Assembly (NCBI GenBank): GCA_030248065.1 | Contig: JASAMV010006325.1 | Location: 1-64,000 of the forward strand | Length of the DNA stretch: 64,000 nucleotides | Direction of reading: 5' to 3' | Source of the DNA: Rhynchonema sp. JSB1_4 | Taxonomy: Eukaryota > Nematoda > Chromadorea > Monhysterida > Xyalidae | Shown here: positions 1-9,155 of the stretch, in pieces | Numbering within the stretch: the first letter of the stretch is position 1 | How the letters are laid out: each line of letters starts with the position of its first letter | Made by a program: the position numbers and the translations under genes | Notes under the pieces: model-generated | Databases searched by the model: none | What the model saw: the letters and a program-made list of their open reading frames with translations, nothing else | What the model was told of the DNA's origin: nothing

Positions 1-167
1 TGGTGCCTGGTATTGTGTTTGGTATTGGTTTGGTATTGGGTTTTTGCGTTTGGCATTAGGTATTGATTTTGGCCCAATACCTGCGTAAACCCGATACCAA
101 TACCCAATACCAAGCCAGATGTGAACCAATACCCAATACCTAATACCAGAATTAGACCCAATACCAA
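1..167. repeat. GGTATTGG / AATACC short-word array
   Basis: The stretch is built of variants of the word GGTATTGGGT, first in that orientation and then, from about position 80, as its reverse complement CCAATACC. It is therefore an inverted array that could fold back. The same words form arrays at 556-635, 1946-2079 and 2787-3205. It has no coding potential beyond artefactual repeat peptides. Confidence 0.85.
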
Positions 168-555
168 CATAGTAGTGGCTGGGGGGGTTACCCCCTCTCA
201 GTACTTACCCACCACAAAACCCGAGGGGGGTTGGGGGGGGGTTGAGTACTTACCTCTCACAACTCCAAATCATACCTCTCACTAGCAATTTTATACCTTT
301 TTAAGGCAAAAATCGGTGTTTTTCGACCTTATTTTCCCAAAAATCGCGCGCAAACCAACCATAATACCTATTTTCAGGCGCTTTTCGGCGAAAATTTTGA
401 AAAAGTACTATTTTTACCTCAATTTTTTGGCCAAAATTGTATCACAAAAACGGTGTTTTTTCGCCTTTTTGGGTGACCAGAATCATACCTCTCACGCTTC
501 CGGTCCCAACCCCGCATCATACTTGCCTCCCACACATGGGCCTGCCACTACACTG
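168..555 (+). mobile_element. hAT-like non-autonomous element, family R1, copy a
   Basis: It begins CATAGTAGTGGCTGGGGG and ends GCCTGCCACTACACTG, the same ends as the copies at 2080-2778 and 7203-7613. The flanks AATACCAA and AATAGTGA match only in part, so the 8-bp target-site duplication is degraded here. The central GCGCGC hairpin found in the sister copies is partly deleted at about 345. It lies inside an AATACC array. Confidence 0.75.
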
Positions 556-635
556 AATAGTGAATACCAATACCAGAAACTGGTATTGGTATTGGGTGGT
601 ATTGGTATTGGGTATTGGTGCCGTTCGATACTGAC
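556..635. repeat. AATACC / GGTATTGG array, right part
   Basis: AATACC words followed by their inverse GGTATTGGT. It continues the array interrupted by the R1 element on its left. Confidence 0.75.
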
Positions 636-713
636 CAATTCATCCCAATTGACGCATGTAAAAAGTATCCACATCTACATTTTGCAAAAATGTACATATT
701 CACAGAACACTAC

Positions 714-1233
714 CTTGTTTGATGACCATGCCACACGTGAAACAGTGCGGTCGATTTTCTCGCATCGCCTCTCGCAGCCCGCGGGCGACCATCGCGACCT
801 GATGGTGGAAGGTGGGCTGAAGATGGACGACCAGTTCGCGGCCTCGAATTGTGGTCGGAGCGGCATTATGTGTGAGGATCAGATGTTGTCGTGTTCTATT
901 TGCGGGCACCATTGCCGTGCACAAGGTGCACCTTTCGTTTGGTCCTGGCTCCGATTGGTCGACAGCATCAATATTGTCAATTATCAACTGTTCCGGTTGA
1001 TCTGACTCGGGCTCAGTCGCAACCTCCAGGTCTCGGTCTTCAGAAGTTGAACTGGACATCTGTGAAATAGCCGCCAACTCAGATGGTTCCTGCTTGATTT
1101 TAACATGCGAATCATCACTCGACTCTTGGGGGACGCGTGTTGTTGTGGAGCTTGCCGGTTGCTCTGCGTCTCCATTGCTCTCTGTCGCCGGCTGGTATAA
1201 TTGCGACTGACTTCTGGCTGTTGTTGGTGAAGT
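714..1233 (-). CDS. possible exon of a C2H2-type zinc-finger protein
   Basis: An open frame of about 170 codons on the minus strand lies between a good acceptor (TATGTTTTCTCAG) and a possible donor (CAAG/GTAGTG). The predicted peptide starts with a Ser/Thr/Gln-rich acidic region holding a VKIKQEP stretch, which fits the sumoylation consensus (hydrophobic-Lys-x-Glu). It then has a C-x2-C...H-x4-H pair (CTLC ... HLILTH) and, near the end, a second Cys pair (CFTC). Composition is non-repetitive and unlike the surrounding transposon sequence, which argues for real coding. I see no neighbouring exons, so it may be one exon of a larger transcription-factor-like gene, a remnant, or part of a transposon-encoded protein. 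Confidence 0.4.
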
Positions 1234-1945
1234 CTGAGAAAACATATGGTCAGTGTGGCATGTTTTACAATAAATCACACCAGTGTTGGAGGTACACTGG
1301 AGGGGGATACCTACTGTACCGGGCTCGGAGAGGGGGGATACCTACTGTACCAGAGCCGATGGCCTGGGGGGTTATGTACCTAGGGGGGTTTGGGGGGTTG
1401 GGGGGTTAGGTTTTGGGGTTGAAAATTTTAAATGTTTTTATTATGTGTGGAATCGTGTGAAAACGTAAACGCTTAACAGAGCAGAGCCCCCTTCCATTTA
1501 GGTTTTACGGTAGTGCCTTGCCCAGTGGGTCAGTACTTTATATTTTATGGAAAAAAACGTTTTTTTTTCGAAAAAAAACGTTTTTTTCAACAAATAAATT
1601 TCCAGTACTTATACTTAAGGAATTTCCAAGGGCGAAACACCAACTTTTACGAAGTTTTTTGCTTGTTCGTGGCTTATCAAGTGCCGCGGTTGTATTGTAG
1701 GCCCGAAAAAGTCTTGTTTTCACCTGTTTGAGCCTGTTTTTAGTCGATTTTGCAACATAGTTTCGGACACTCAAGAAAATCTTTCGCCAATGGCAGACCA
1801 AAAAGCACATTTTTCCACGAAAAATAAATTGCCGATAATTCTTCGGTGATTTATTTTGGAAATTTATCAGGCTCCGGAAAAACAACGGTTTTTTCGTTTT
1901 TAACCAAAAAAACGGTTTTTTTACAGTAGGCACTATACTAGGCCT
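1234..1945. repeat. transposon-derived intergenic sequence
   Basis: 1285-1400 holds repeats of GGGGATACCTACTGTACC and G-rich runs. 1511-1930 is AT-rich with several ACGTTTTTTTTC/GAAAAAAAACGT blocks, related in style to the element at 8475-8940 and the RPS23 intron repeat at 14.9-15.4 kb. No convincing ends or target duplication were found. Confidence 0.5.
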
Positions 1946-2079
1946 GGGCACAATACCACTTTTGACACCCAATACCAATACCCAATACCAATACCGGCCC
2001 TGTACCAATACCCAATACCAATACCAAATTGGTGACCCAATACCAATACCCAATACCAATACCGGGTGAGACCCAATAC
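1946..2079. repeat. AATACC array
   Basis: Tandem CCAATACC words. They abut the hAT-like element at 2080, whose target duplication CCCAATAC is itself part of this array, showing that the array was the insertion target. Confidence 0.85.
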
Positions 2080-2778
2080 CATAGTAGTGGCTGGGGGGGG
2101 GGGGGTTACCCCCCCCCTCTCAGTACTTACCTACCACAACCCCCGCGGGGGGGGGGGGTTGAGTACTTAAAGGCAGTCTACGGGAGGTTGTCACTCAGCC
2201 CCCGAATACCGTAACCCACCGTAATTTTGATCTGCAAGGATCGTGTCGAGACCATTTTGTTTTTTATCTATGTTTTGCGTGTTAGCGCCAACACCAACCA
2301 ACATTTCCAAGTTTTGGTGATCGACGCGCACGATGACAATTTCCAGCTTGCTGCCGCTAATACACGTGTCGATAAGCAGCGATCAGCATGGGTCTCGCAA
2401 CGATCTTGCTTGCTGTTGGTTACGGTATTCGGGGGCTGAGTGACAACCTCCTGTGGACTGCCTTTACCTCTCACAACTCCAAATCATACCTCTCACAAGC
2501 AATTTTATACCTTTTTAAGGCAAAAATCGGTGTTTTTCGACCTTATTTTCCCAAAAATCGCGCGCTCCGCGCGCAAACCCACCCATAATACCTATTTTTA
2601 GGCGATTTTCGGCGAAAAGTTTGAAAAAGTACTATTTTTACCTCAACTTTTGGCCAAAATTGTATCACAAAAACGGTGTTTTTTCGCCTTTTTGGGTGAC
2701 CAAAATCATACCTCTCACGCTTCCGGTCCCAACCCCGCATCATACTTACCTCCCACACATGGGCCTGCCACTACACTG
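2080..2778 (+). mobile_element. hAT-like element R1, copy b, with 8-bp TSD and a nested insertion
   Basis: Ends are CATAGTAGTGGC and GCCACTACACTG, flanked by a perfect 8-bp duplication CCCAATAC at 2072-2079 and 2779-2786. YARNG-like ends plus an 8-bp duplication define the hAT superfamily. A central palindrome GCGCGCTCCGCGCGC lies at about 2560. It is interrupted by a separate element at 2170-2464. No transposase frame is present. Confidence 0.88.
2170..2464. mobile_element. TA-inserting MITE nested in R1 copy b
   Basis: Terminal inverted repeats AAGGCAGTC...GACTGCCTT extend inward as a near-perfect inverted repeat (GGTTGTCACTCAG on one side, CTGAGTGACAACC on the other) and are flanked by TA on both sides. 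The sister copies of the host element read straight through this point (GAGTACTTACCTCTC), which gives the empty site. A TA target and short TIRs suggest Tc1/mariner mobilisation. Confidence 0.85.
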
Positions 2779-2786
2779 CCCAATAC

Positions 2787-3205
2787 CAATACCAATACCC
2801 AATACCAGATCAATACTACTGAAGTGCCTGGTATTGGGTTTGGTATTGGGTTGGTATTGGTATTGAGTATTGGGTTGGTATTGGTATTGGGTATTGGGTA
2901 TTGGTCATAGTATTGGTTTGGTATTGGGTTTTTGGTCTGGTATTGGGTTGGTATTGGGTTTGGTATTGGTTTGGTATTGGGTTTTGAGTCAGGTATTGGG
3001 TTTGGTATTGGTTTGGTATTGGGTTTTTCTGGATTAGTATTGGGTATTGGTTTTGACCCAATACCTGGGCAAACCCAATACCAATACCAGGCCAGCTTCA
3101 ATACCAATACCCAATACCAGAATTAGACCCAATACCAATACCAAACACTGGTATTGGTATTGGTATTGGGTGGTATTGGTATTGGGTATTGGGTATTGTG
3201 CCCAC
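2787..3205. repeat. large GGTATTGG / CCAATACC inverted array
   Basis: About 420 bp of the same word, changing orientation at about 2820, 3056 and 3150, so that long hairpins can form. All long reading frames across it are repeat artefacts. Confidence 0.88.
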
Positions 3206-3225
3206 CCATACACTATACTCACAGT

Positions 3226-3663
3226 CACTGTAGTGGCTGGGGGGGATGGGGGGGGATTCCCCCCCCCCTAAGGGGTATCTATCTCGAGTCAACCCTTAGG
3301 GGGGGGATGGGGGGGGGGAAGGGTATCTATCTCGAGCCGACCCCAAAGGGTATCTCGAGTAAGTAGATTTATGGTTTTCAAAGGCAAAAATAGGTGATTT
3401 TCGACCTCGGGACCCCCAAAAATCGCGCGCTCCGCGCGCAAACACCCAAAAATGGTCATTTTAGGCCAATTTTCGGCAAAAATGTCAAAAAATACCCATT
3501 TTTAGGCCAATTTTGCAGCAAAATTGCATGCAAAAAACGGCCTTTTTCGCCTTTTGACGGACCATAGGGGTATCTTGGGTAGCCTCTGGGGGGTATCTCG
3601 AGTAAGTCCGAAACCTTCCCCCCCCCTAGGGTATCTTGGGTCGATTGGCCTGCCACCACACTG
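3226..3663 (+). mobile_element. hAT-like element, family R2, copy a
   Basis: It starts CACTGTAGTGGCTGGG and ends CCTGCCACCACACTG, with a perfect 8-bp duplication CTCACAGT on both sides (3218-3225 and 3664-3671). The arms carry repeats of TATCTCGAGT/ACTCGAGATA words, and the centre carries GCGCGCTCCGCGCGC. A reverse-oriented copy lies at 7977-8401. No protein is encoded. Confidence 0.9.
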
Positions 3664-3996
3664 CTCACAGTGCTCACATAACAACTCACCGATCGTCCGC
3701 CGTCACAGAACACAGTTGGTACAAGTCTAAAATTGATCAGGCAATGTTTCACAATTCGCCTTTACAATTCAGGCATGGATGATTTTCCAAAGATTTTTAT
3801 CTCCTCTTGCATGATACGCATTACGCATGAAGCTTAGCTTGTTCGTTCGCTAATTCGCTTGCTTGTGTGTGAACTGTGAAGATTGAAGTGAAGCAGATAT
3901 TGGAACGGAAACGGGCCGGGTAAACTCGGCCCGGCCCGGTCGGCGAAAACCGGTCAGGTAGTGTACCTGATGATGAGGCGTTTGGTGTGCTAGTGT
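3664..3996. other. intergenic, no gene seen
   Basis: Unique-looking sequence, with a short GGCCCGGCCC patch at 3915-3945 that matches the arms of the element at 4680-5437. No coding signal. Confidence 0.5.
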
Positions 3997-4425
3997 ACCG
4001 TATTGTCGGAAATAGAACCCGGGGGGTCTATTTTTTCACTGGGGTCATTTTGGGGGGGTTCAATTTATGGGGGGGTCAATTATTGGGGGGGTTATATTTT
4101 TCATTTGGCCCCCCGACGAAAAAAATCATTGTTAATAATGCCCATAAAAATGGCTTGTTTTCGGTATTTTCTAACTTCAACAGCGGCAGTTGTGCTTAAA
4201 AAGGTGTATTCTGTTGTGTACGCAAGCTTAAACAACGTTTGACACAACAACACTGCCCTACCATACCACTAATCTGTGGTACGGTGAAGGTTGGGGTGGG
4301 GCTCTATTAATGGGGGGGTCAATTAATGGGGGGGTTCTATTTTTGATTTCGAGCCATTTAGGGGGGTTCAATTAATGGGGGGGGTCAATTAATGGGGGGG
4401 GGGGTTCTATTTCCGACAATACGGT
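3997..4425. mobile_element. inverted-repeat element with GGGGTCAATTAATGG arms
   Basis: Ends ACCGTATTGTCGGAAATAG and CTATTTCCGACAATACGGT are perfect inverted repeats. The arms hold GGGGGGTCAATTAATGGG-type repeats that resemble the CTATTAATTCACTGACCC words of the RPS23 intron elements (16.9-17.8 kb). No coding capacity. Confidence 0.75.
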
Positions 4426-4671
4426 ACCGTAAAAACCTAAATACAGCCCCCCCGGGGTGGAGCCCCCCGTATTACATACAGCCCCCCCAAAAGGGGTCGG
4501 CACTCCTTAAATGGGTACACGGGACCTGGTAGAAAAATTGTCAAAACCCACAGAAATGCCGTAAAAACTCCTCCAGGGGCTTTCAGGGTCGCTGAAAAGA
4601 ATTTTCGCATCCATTACAAGCCTAAGTGCCTAAATCTGCCCATTTTAGGCAAAAATTGGGGGAGCAGACGT
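4426..4671. repeat. transposon remnant
   Basis: It begins ACCGTAAAAACCTAAATACAG plus a C run, the terminal sequence of the elements at 16916-17811, but the other end is not evident. The rest is unassigned. Confidence 0.5.
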
Positions 4672-4679
4672 ACCCGGAG

Positions 4680-5437
4680 CAGAGGTCGCAATCGGGCCGG
4701 GTTTGGCCGGCCCGGCCCGAGCCCCCAAATCTCCGGCCCGGCCCGACCCGAACCCCCAAATCTCCGGCCCGGCCCGAACCTCCAAATCTCCGGCCCCCGG
4801 GCCCGATTTTTTGGCTCAGATTTTAACCCAATTTTTGTCATAATTTTTGCGCTTTTTGAATCTTGAAAATAAATTGTTTTCAATGGTGTGGCTGGGGGAG
4901 TGGGCCCCCCTTAGGTATGTAGGTAGATTGACGCGCCATCCTGGTACAGACAGTAGGTAGGTAGCCGCCCCCGGCTGGTACAGTAGGTTGCTATTTTTGG
5001 CTCAAAATGGTATGAAATCGATATTTTTCCCTCCAAATAGGCGAAAAATCGCGCGCTGCGCGCGAAATTGGCGTTTTAGAGCACATTTTCATAAAAATTT
5101 AGACAAAAGATTTTGTTCCCCCCCCTCCCTAGCTCGGCCGGTACAGCAGGTAGGTTGATTGTTGTAGGCCTTTCTGGTGGTACAGTAGGTTGATTGCACG
5201 CCTGGGTAGCCACACCACTGATTGTTTTCCATGAAAAAGTCGTCAGATAGACAATACTGATCACTTACTTGCCGAATCCGTCAGAAATTTTAGTATTTTT
5301 TGACAAAAAAAAATCCCTAATTTTTCAGTAAAATAAGTCACTTCAGAAGCTTCGGGCCGGGGTGCCCGGCCCGGCCCGAGTCAAAAGCCCAAAATCGCGG
5401 CCCGGCCCGACCCGGGCCGGCCCGATTGCGACCTCTG
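4680..5437. mobile_element. hAT-like element with GGCCCGGCCCGA arms
   Basis: Termini CAGAGGTCGCAATCGGGCC and GGCCCGATTGCGACCTCTG are perfect inverted repeats, flanked by an exact 8-bp duplication ACCCGGAG (4672-4679, 5438-5445). The arms are made of GGCCCGGCCCGA words; fragments recur at 16.8 kb, 25.7 kb and 59.5 kb. Another element (4881-5220) is inserted inside. Confidence 0.88.
4881..5220. mobile_element. nested hAT-like element with CTACTGTACC arms
   Basis: It starts CAATGGTGTGGCTGGGGG and ends TAGCCACACCACTG, with a perfect 8-bp duplication ATTGTTTT (4873-4880, 5221-5228). The arms carry GGTACAGTAGGTAGGT words and the centre GCGCGCTGCGCGCG. It lies inside the 4680-5437 element. Confidence 0.9.
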
Positions 5438-5585
5438 ACCCGGAGGGAGAACAGTGGGGGCAGGCCGCAGGCGTACCATGGAGGCTGGAGGGAGGGGGGA
5501 ACAGGCGGGCGTATCCGACCCGATGGGAGGGAGGGTATCCAGCGATCCATGAACAACACTGGCGGTGGTGAGTGTTCCTTAGGGG

Positions 5586-6031
5586 CAGTGGTGTAGCTAC
5601 CCAGGCGGGGCGGCAACCTACTGTACCACCCAAAATGCGGGGCGGCAACCTACCTACTGTACCAGCCGAGCTAGGGGGGGGGGGGCGTCCCCCGGGGGGG
5701 GGGGTCATCTGGAAACCGAAATTTTTTATGTCTAAATACTGAAGAAGGGGTGCGAGAGCATTGTGTGACTGTTGTATTTAGCAAATTATTGAAAATGTGG
5801 CCTAAAACACTAATTTCGCGCGCAGCGCGCGATTTTTCGCCTATTTACAGACAAATATGCTAATTTTATGCAATTTTAAGCCAAAAATGAATGTTTTGGG
5901 TGAAAAGTTAGGTGGGGCGGCAACCTACCTACTGTACCAGGGGAGGGGCGGCAACCTACCTACTGTACCAGGCGAGGGGCGGCAACCTACCTACTGTACC
6001 TTGGGGGGGGACCCCCCCAGCCACACCATTG
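5586..6031. mobile_element. hAT-like element with CTACTGTACC arms, second copy
   Basis: It starts CAGTGGTGTAGCTACCCAGG and ends CCAGCCACACCATTG. The flanks CTTAGGGG and CTTAGGGA match at 7 of 8 positions. The arms hold CAACCTACCTACTGTACC repeats and the centre (about 5815) GCGCGCAGCGCGCG. Confidence 0.85.
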
Positions 6032-6130
6032 CTTAGGGAGGCGGGGCCCTCCCTCAGAAACTACACTGCCACCAGCTACACCACTTGACTGCGTGGCCCT
6101 GGCCCCACGCCGCCACACGGTCTGGTTCTG

Positions 6131-6460
6131 GTATACTAAATTTCTAACTTCGTTGCCTCATACATTTTTACAGACGCAGTGAAACTCCCGTTCGAAGTCG
6201 AAGCAGGCAACAAGCTCAACACACAGCCAACAAGCCACGCAGCTGGATCGTGTGTGTTTCGAATGTTTCAGTCACACAAGCTAATGCGCGCAGCTGGATC
6301 GTGTGTGTTTCGAATGTTTCAGTCACACAAGCTAATGCGTGTCAGCTGCGTGCGGGTTGTTGATTGTGTGTTGAGCTTGTTGCCTGCCTCGACTTCGAAC
6401 GGGAGTTTCCCTGCGTCTGTAAAAACGCATGAGGCAACGAAATTAGAAACTTACTATACA
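6131..6460. mobile_element. MITE with long inverted arms and an internal 52-bp tandem duplication
   Basis: The two arms (about 6131-6240 and 6342-6460) are near-perfect inverted repeats, both containing TTCGTTGCCTCAT and AACTCCCGTTCGAAGTCGA. Between them a 52-bp unit starting GCAGCTGGATCGTG occurs twice in tandem (about 6238-6341). The reading frame across it is not a gene. Confidence 0.8.
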
Positions 6461-7202
6461 GTATCTCCCTCTCCCTTTCGGTACAGTATCTCCCCCTAAT
6501 TTGACCCCATTTTCACCTCAAAAGTACCCTTTTTGGTCAAAGGTCGTTAAAATTAGGCAGAAATCGACCAAAAGTGCCAAAATTTGCGCGCCGGGCGCGA
6601 ATTGTGCACATTTTGACCCATAAAAATGCTCTGCCAACGAAAGTAGTGTGGTACAATACAAAGTGATATGAAAATTTTGGTTCAAAAGTGTGAATTTCCT
6701 TCGATTCGAACCGGTCCCCCGAAATCTCCGGCCCGGTCCGCTCGACTGAATGCAAAGTCCCACCCAGCCGGTCCGTTTCCGATCGCGATCTCTGAAGTAG
6801 GGTTAGAGGTCGGGGGGGGGTACCCGACACCCGACATCTGGAAGTACCCGACACCCGACATCTGAGAAAAAAAGCCGACACCCGACAGTTCCAAAAAAAC
6901 CCGACACCCGACATCTAGTTTTTGAAAAAAACCGACACCCAACACTTGTTTTTGGAACAAAAACAGGCAAATTTTTGCTCATTTGCATCATTAGTAAAAA
7001 TTTTTGGCTTAAGCTACTGAATTCAAGTATTTTCACACGAAATAAACACCAAAATATCACATTCTGCGGCTTCGGAAACATTTGGTTCGAAGAAAATTTT
7101 CTCTCAAAATTCTTCTCTCAGCAAAACTGATGTTTTGAACCGTAAGTGTCGGCTGTCGGGTCCCAAAAAACCCGACACCCGACATCTGGAGGTACCCGAC
7201 AG

Positions 7203-7613
7203 CAGTGTAGTGGCAGGCCCATGTGTGGGAGGTAAGTATGATGCGGGGTTGGGACCGGAAGCGTGAGAGGTATGATTTTGGTCACCCAAAAAGGCGAAAA
7301 AACACCGTTTTTGTGATACAATTTTGGCCAAAAATTGAGGTAAAAATAGTACTTTTTCAAAATTTTTGCCGAAAACCGCCTAAAAATAGGTATCATGGGT
7401 GGGTTTGCGCGCGGAGCGCGCGATTTTTGGGAAAATAAGGTCGAAAAACACCGATTTTTGCCTTAAAAAGGTATAAAATTGCTTGTGAGAGGTATGATTT
7501 GGAGTTGTGAGAGGTAAGTACTCAACCCCCCCAACCCCCCCTCGGGTTTTGTGGTAGGTAAGTACTGAGAGGGGGGTAACCCCCCCCAACCCCCCCCCCC
7601 TGCCACTACTATG
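7203..7613 (-). mobile_element. hAT-like element R1, copy c (reverse orientation)
   Basis: Reverse copy of the elements at 168 and 2080. Ends are CAGTGTAGTGGCAGG and CCACTACTATG. A perfect 8-bp duplication CCCGACAG (7195-7202, 7614-7621) is copied from the host array. The central GCGCGCGGAGCGCGCG palindrome is intact at about 7408. Confidence 0.9.
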
Positions 7614-7879
7614 CCCGACAGACACCCGACCAGTGCTGTGGCTGGGGGGGGGGGGGGCCCCCACAATGGTACCCTACCCGCCCCGGCCTGGTACGCTACC
7701 CCCTACCCCCCCCGCTCTGGTACCCGACCCCCTACCCGCCCCACCCGGGTACCCTACCCGCCCCGATTTTTAACCCAAAATTCCCATTTTTCGGTCAAAA
7801 ATGCCCAAATTTCGACCGAAAACCCGAAAAAGTGCAAAAAATTTCGCGCCCAAACGAAAAAACACACCAAAACTTTTCC

Positions 7880-7880
<1 letters not shown>

Positions 7881-7949
<69 letters not shown>
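7881..7949 (+). repeat. poly-C tract, 69 nt
   Basis: An uninterrupted run of cytosines on the plus strand, followed by GCCCCG. It lies in the left half of the element at 7631-8440. Runs of this length are prone to slippage and assembly error, so the true length is uncertain. Confidence 0.95.
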
Positions 7950-7950
<1 letters not shown>

Positions 7951-7976
7951 CCCCGATTTTTTCCACCTATGTACCC

Positions 7977-8401
7977 CAGTGTGGTGGCAGGCCAATCGAC
8001 CCAACGACCCAAGATACCCTAGGGGGGAAGGTTTCGGACTTACTCGAGATACCCCCCAGAGGCTACCCAAGATACCCCTATGGTCCGTCAAAAGGCGAAA
8101 AAAGGCCGTTTTTTGCATGCAATTTTACTGCAAAATTGGCCTAAAAATGGGTATTTTTTGACATTTTGCCGAAAATTGACCTAAAATGACCATTTTTGGG
8201 TGTTTGCTCGCTTAGCGCGCGATTTTTGGGGCTCCCGAGGTCGAAAAACACCTATTTTTGCCTTTGAAAACCATAAATCTACTTACTCGAGATACCCTTT
8301 GGGGTCGGCTCGAGATAGATACCCTTCCCCCCATCCCCCCCCTAAGGGTTGACTCGAGATAGATACCCCTTAGGGGGGAATCCCCCCCAGCCACTACAGT
8401 G
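7977..8401 (-). mobile_element. hAT-like element R2, copy b (reverse), third nesting level
   Basis: Reverse copy of 3226-3663. It starts CAGTGTGGTGGCAGG and ends CCAGCCACTACAGTG, with a perfect 8-bp duplication ATGTACCC (7969-7976, 8402-8409) taken from the surrounding element. The central palindrome is partly eroded (GCTCGCTTAGCGCGCG). Confidence 0.9.
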
Positions 8402-8474
8402 ATGTACCCTACCCGCCCCGCCGAAGTAGCCACAGCACTGCACCCGACACCTACACTTTTTTGGCACCCGACAC

Positions 8475-8940
8475 CAGGGTTGGGCAAAAAACGTTTTTTT
8501 TTTCAAAAAATCGTTTTTTTTAAACGTTTTTTTAAAACGCCCAGATGACCAAAATATGCCCAAAAAAATTGGAAAACGCTCATGTTGGGGAGAAAACGTG
8601 GTTAAATGAAGTAATTCTATGTGTTCTGAGGCAAAATAAACGGGTTTCAACCCACTTCTAGCGAGTTGTTAAGATCCCATATCAGACCCGCATCATGGGA
8701 CCAACTTTGGCCGGGGTCATCACTGAAAGTCAAACTCCGTATATCGACGTATCTCGACAAAGTAAAAATTGGTCGAAAATTTTAAAAAAAATGCGACAAA
8801 AAATTGATTTTCCTTGAAAATCAGGGTACTTTCCTTGAAAAATCAGGGAAAATCAAGGAAATTCAGGATTTAAAAAAAACGAAAAACGACCCAGGCGTTT
8901 TTTTTTAAAAAAACGTCGTCGTTTTTTTTGCCCAACCCTG
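8475..8940. mobile_element. hAT-like element with CAGGGTTGGGC ends and A/T-rich ACGTTTTTT arms
   Basis: Ends CAGGGTTGGGCAAAAAACG and TTTTTTTTGCCCAACCCTG, with a perfect 8-bp duplication CCCGACAC (8467-8474, 8941-8948). The arms are homopolymer-rich (TTTTTAAAAACG). CAGGG-type ends and an 8-bp duplication are typical of hAT elements. Confidence 0.88.
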
Positions 8941-9155
8941 CCCGACACCCGACATCTCTCTAGCCCTACTCTGAAGTGAAGTTTCACCAGTCGGTCACTC
9001 GATGCGGTTTCGAAAACTAGGCAACTTCGATCCCACAGTTTCAGCCAAAATGTTGCTGCTTCTTCACACTTCGTCATACCATATCCACAGTCTCGTAAAT
9101 AACCTGCACCATTTCAGAATTGCGCCGGCTGTCTGACCACATTCCACAATCACCA

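Larger units (their letters stand above)
7631..8440. mobile_element. hAT-like element with TACCCTACCCGCCCC arms
   Basis: It starts CAGTGCTGTGGCTGGG and ends GTAGCCACAGCACTG, with a perfect duplication CACCCGAC (7623-7630, 8441-8448). It contains a 69-nt cytosine run and the nested element at 7977-8401. The apparent proline- or glycine-rich reading frames here are products of the C tract. Confidence 0.9.
6797..8969. mobile_element. host element with CCGACACCCGACATC arms carrying four later insertions
   Basis: Ends GTAGGGTTAGAG and CTCTAGCCCTAC are inverted repeats flanked by TCTGAA on both sides (6791-6796 and 8970-8975). The arms consist of CCGACACCCGACATCTGG words. Three elements are inserted directly (7203-7613, 7631-8440, 8475-8940), and a fourth lies inside the second of these. 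The words of the host array supply the duplications of the direct inserts, which proves the order of insertion. Confidence 0.75.

Noticed and set aside
2715..3271. Long reading frames rich in Pro/Asn/Tyr/Gln or Gly/Leu/Val on both strands
   Set aside because: They translate the AATACC/GGTATTGG array; open frames on both strands and in several phases are a property of the repeat.
7611..8161. Proline- or glycine-run proteins of 100-177 residues
   Set aside because: They are created by the 69-nt C tract and cross borders of nested transposons.
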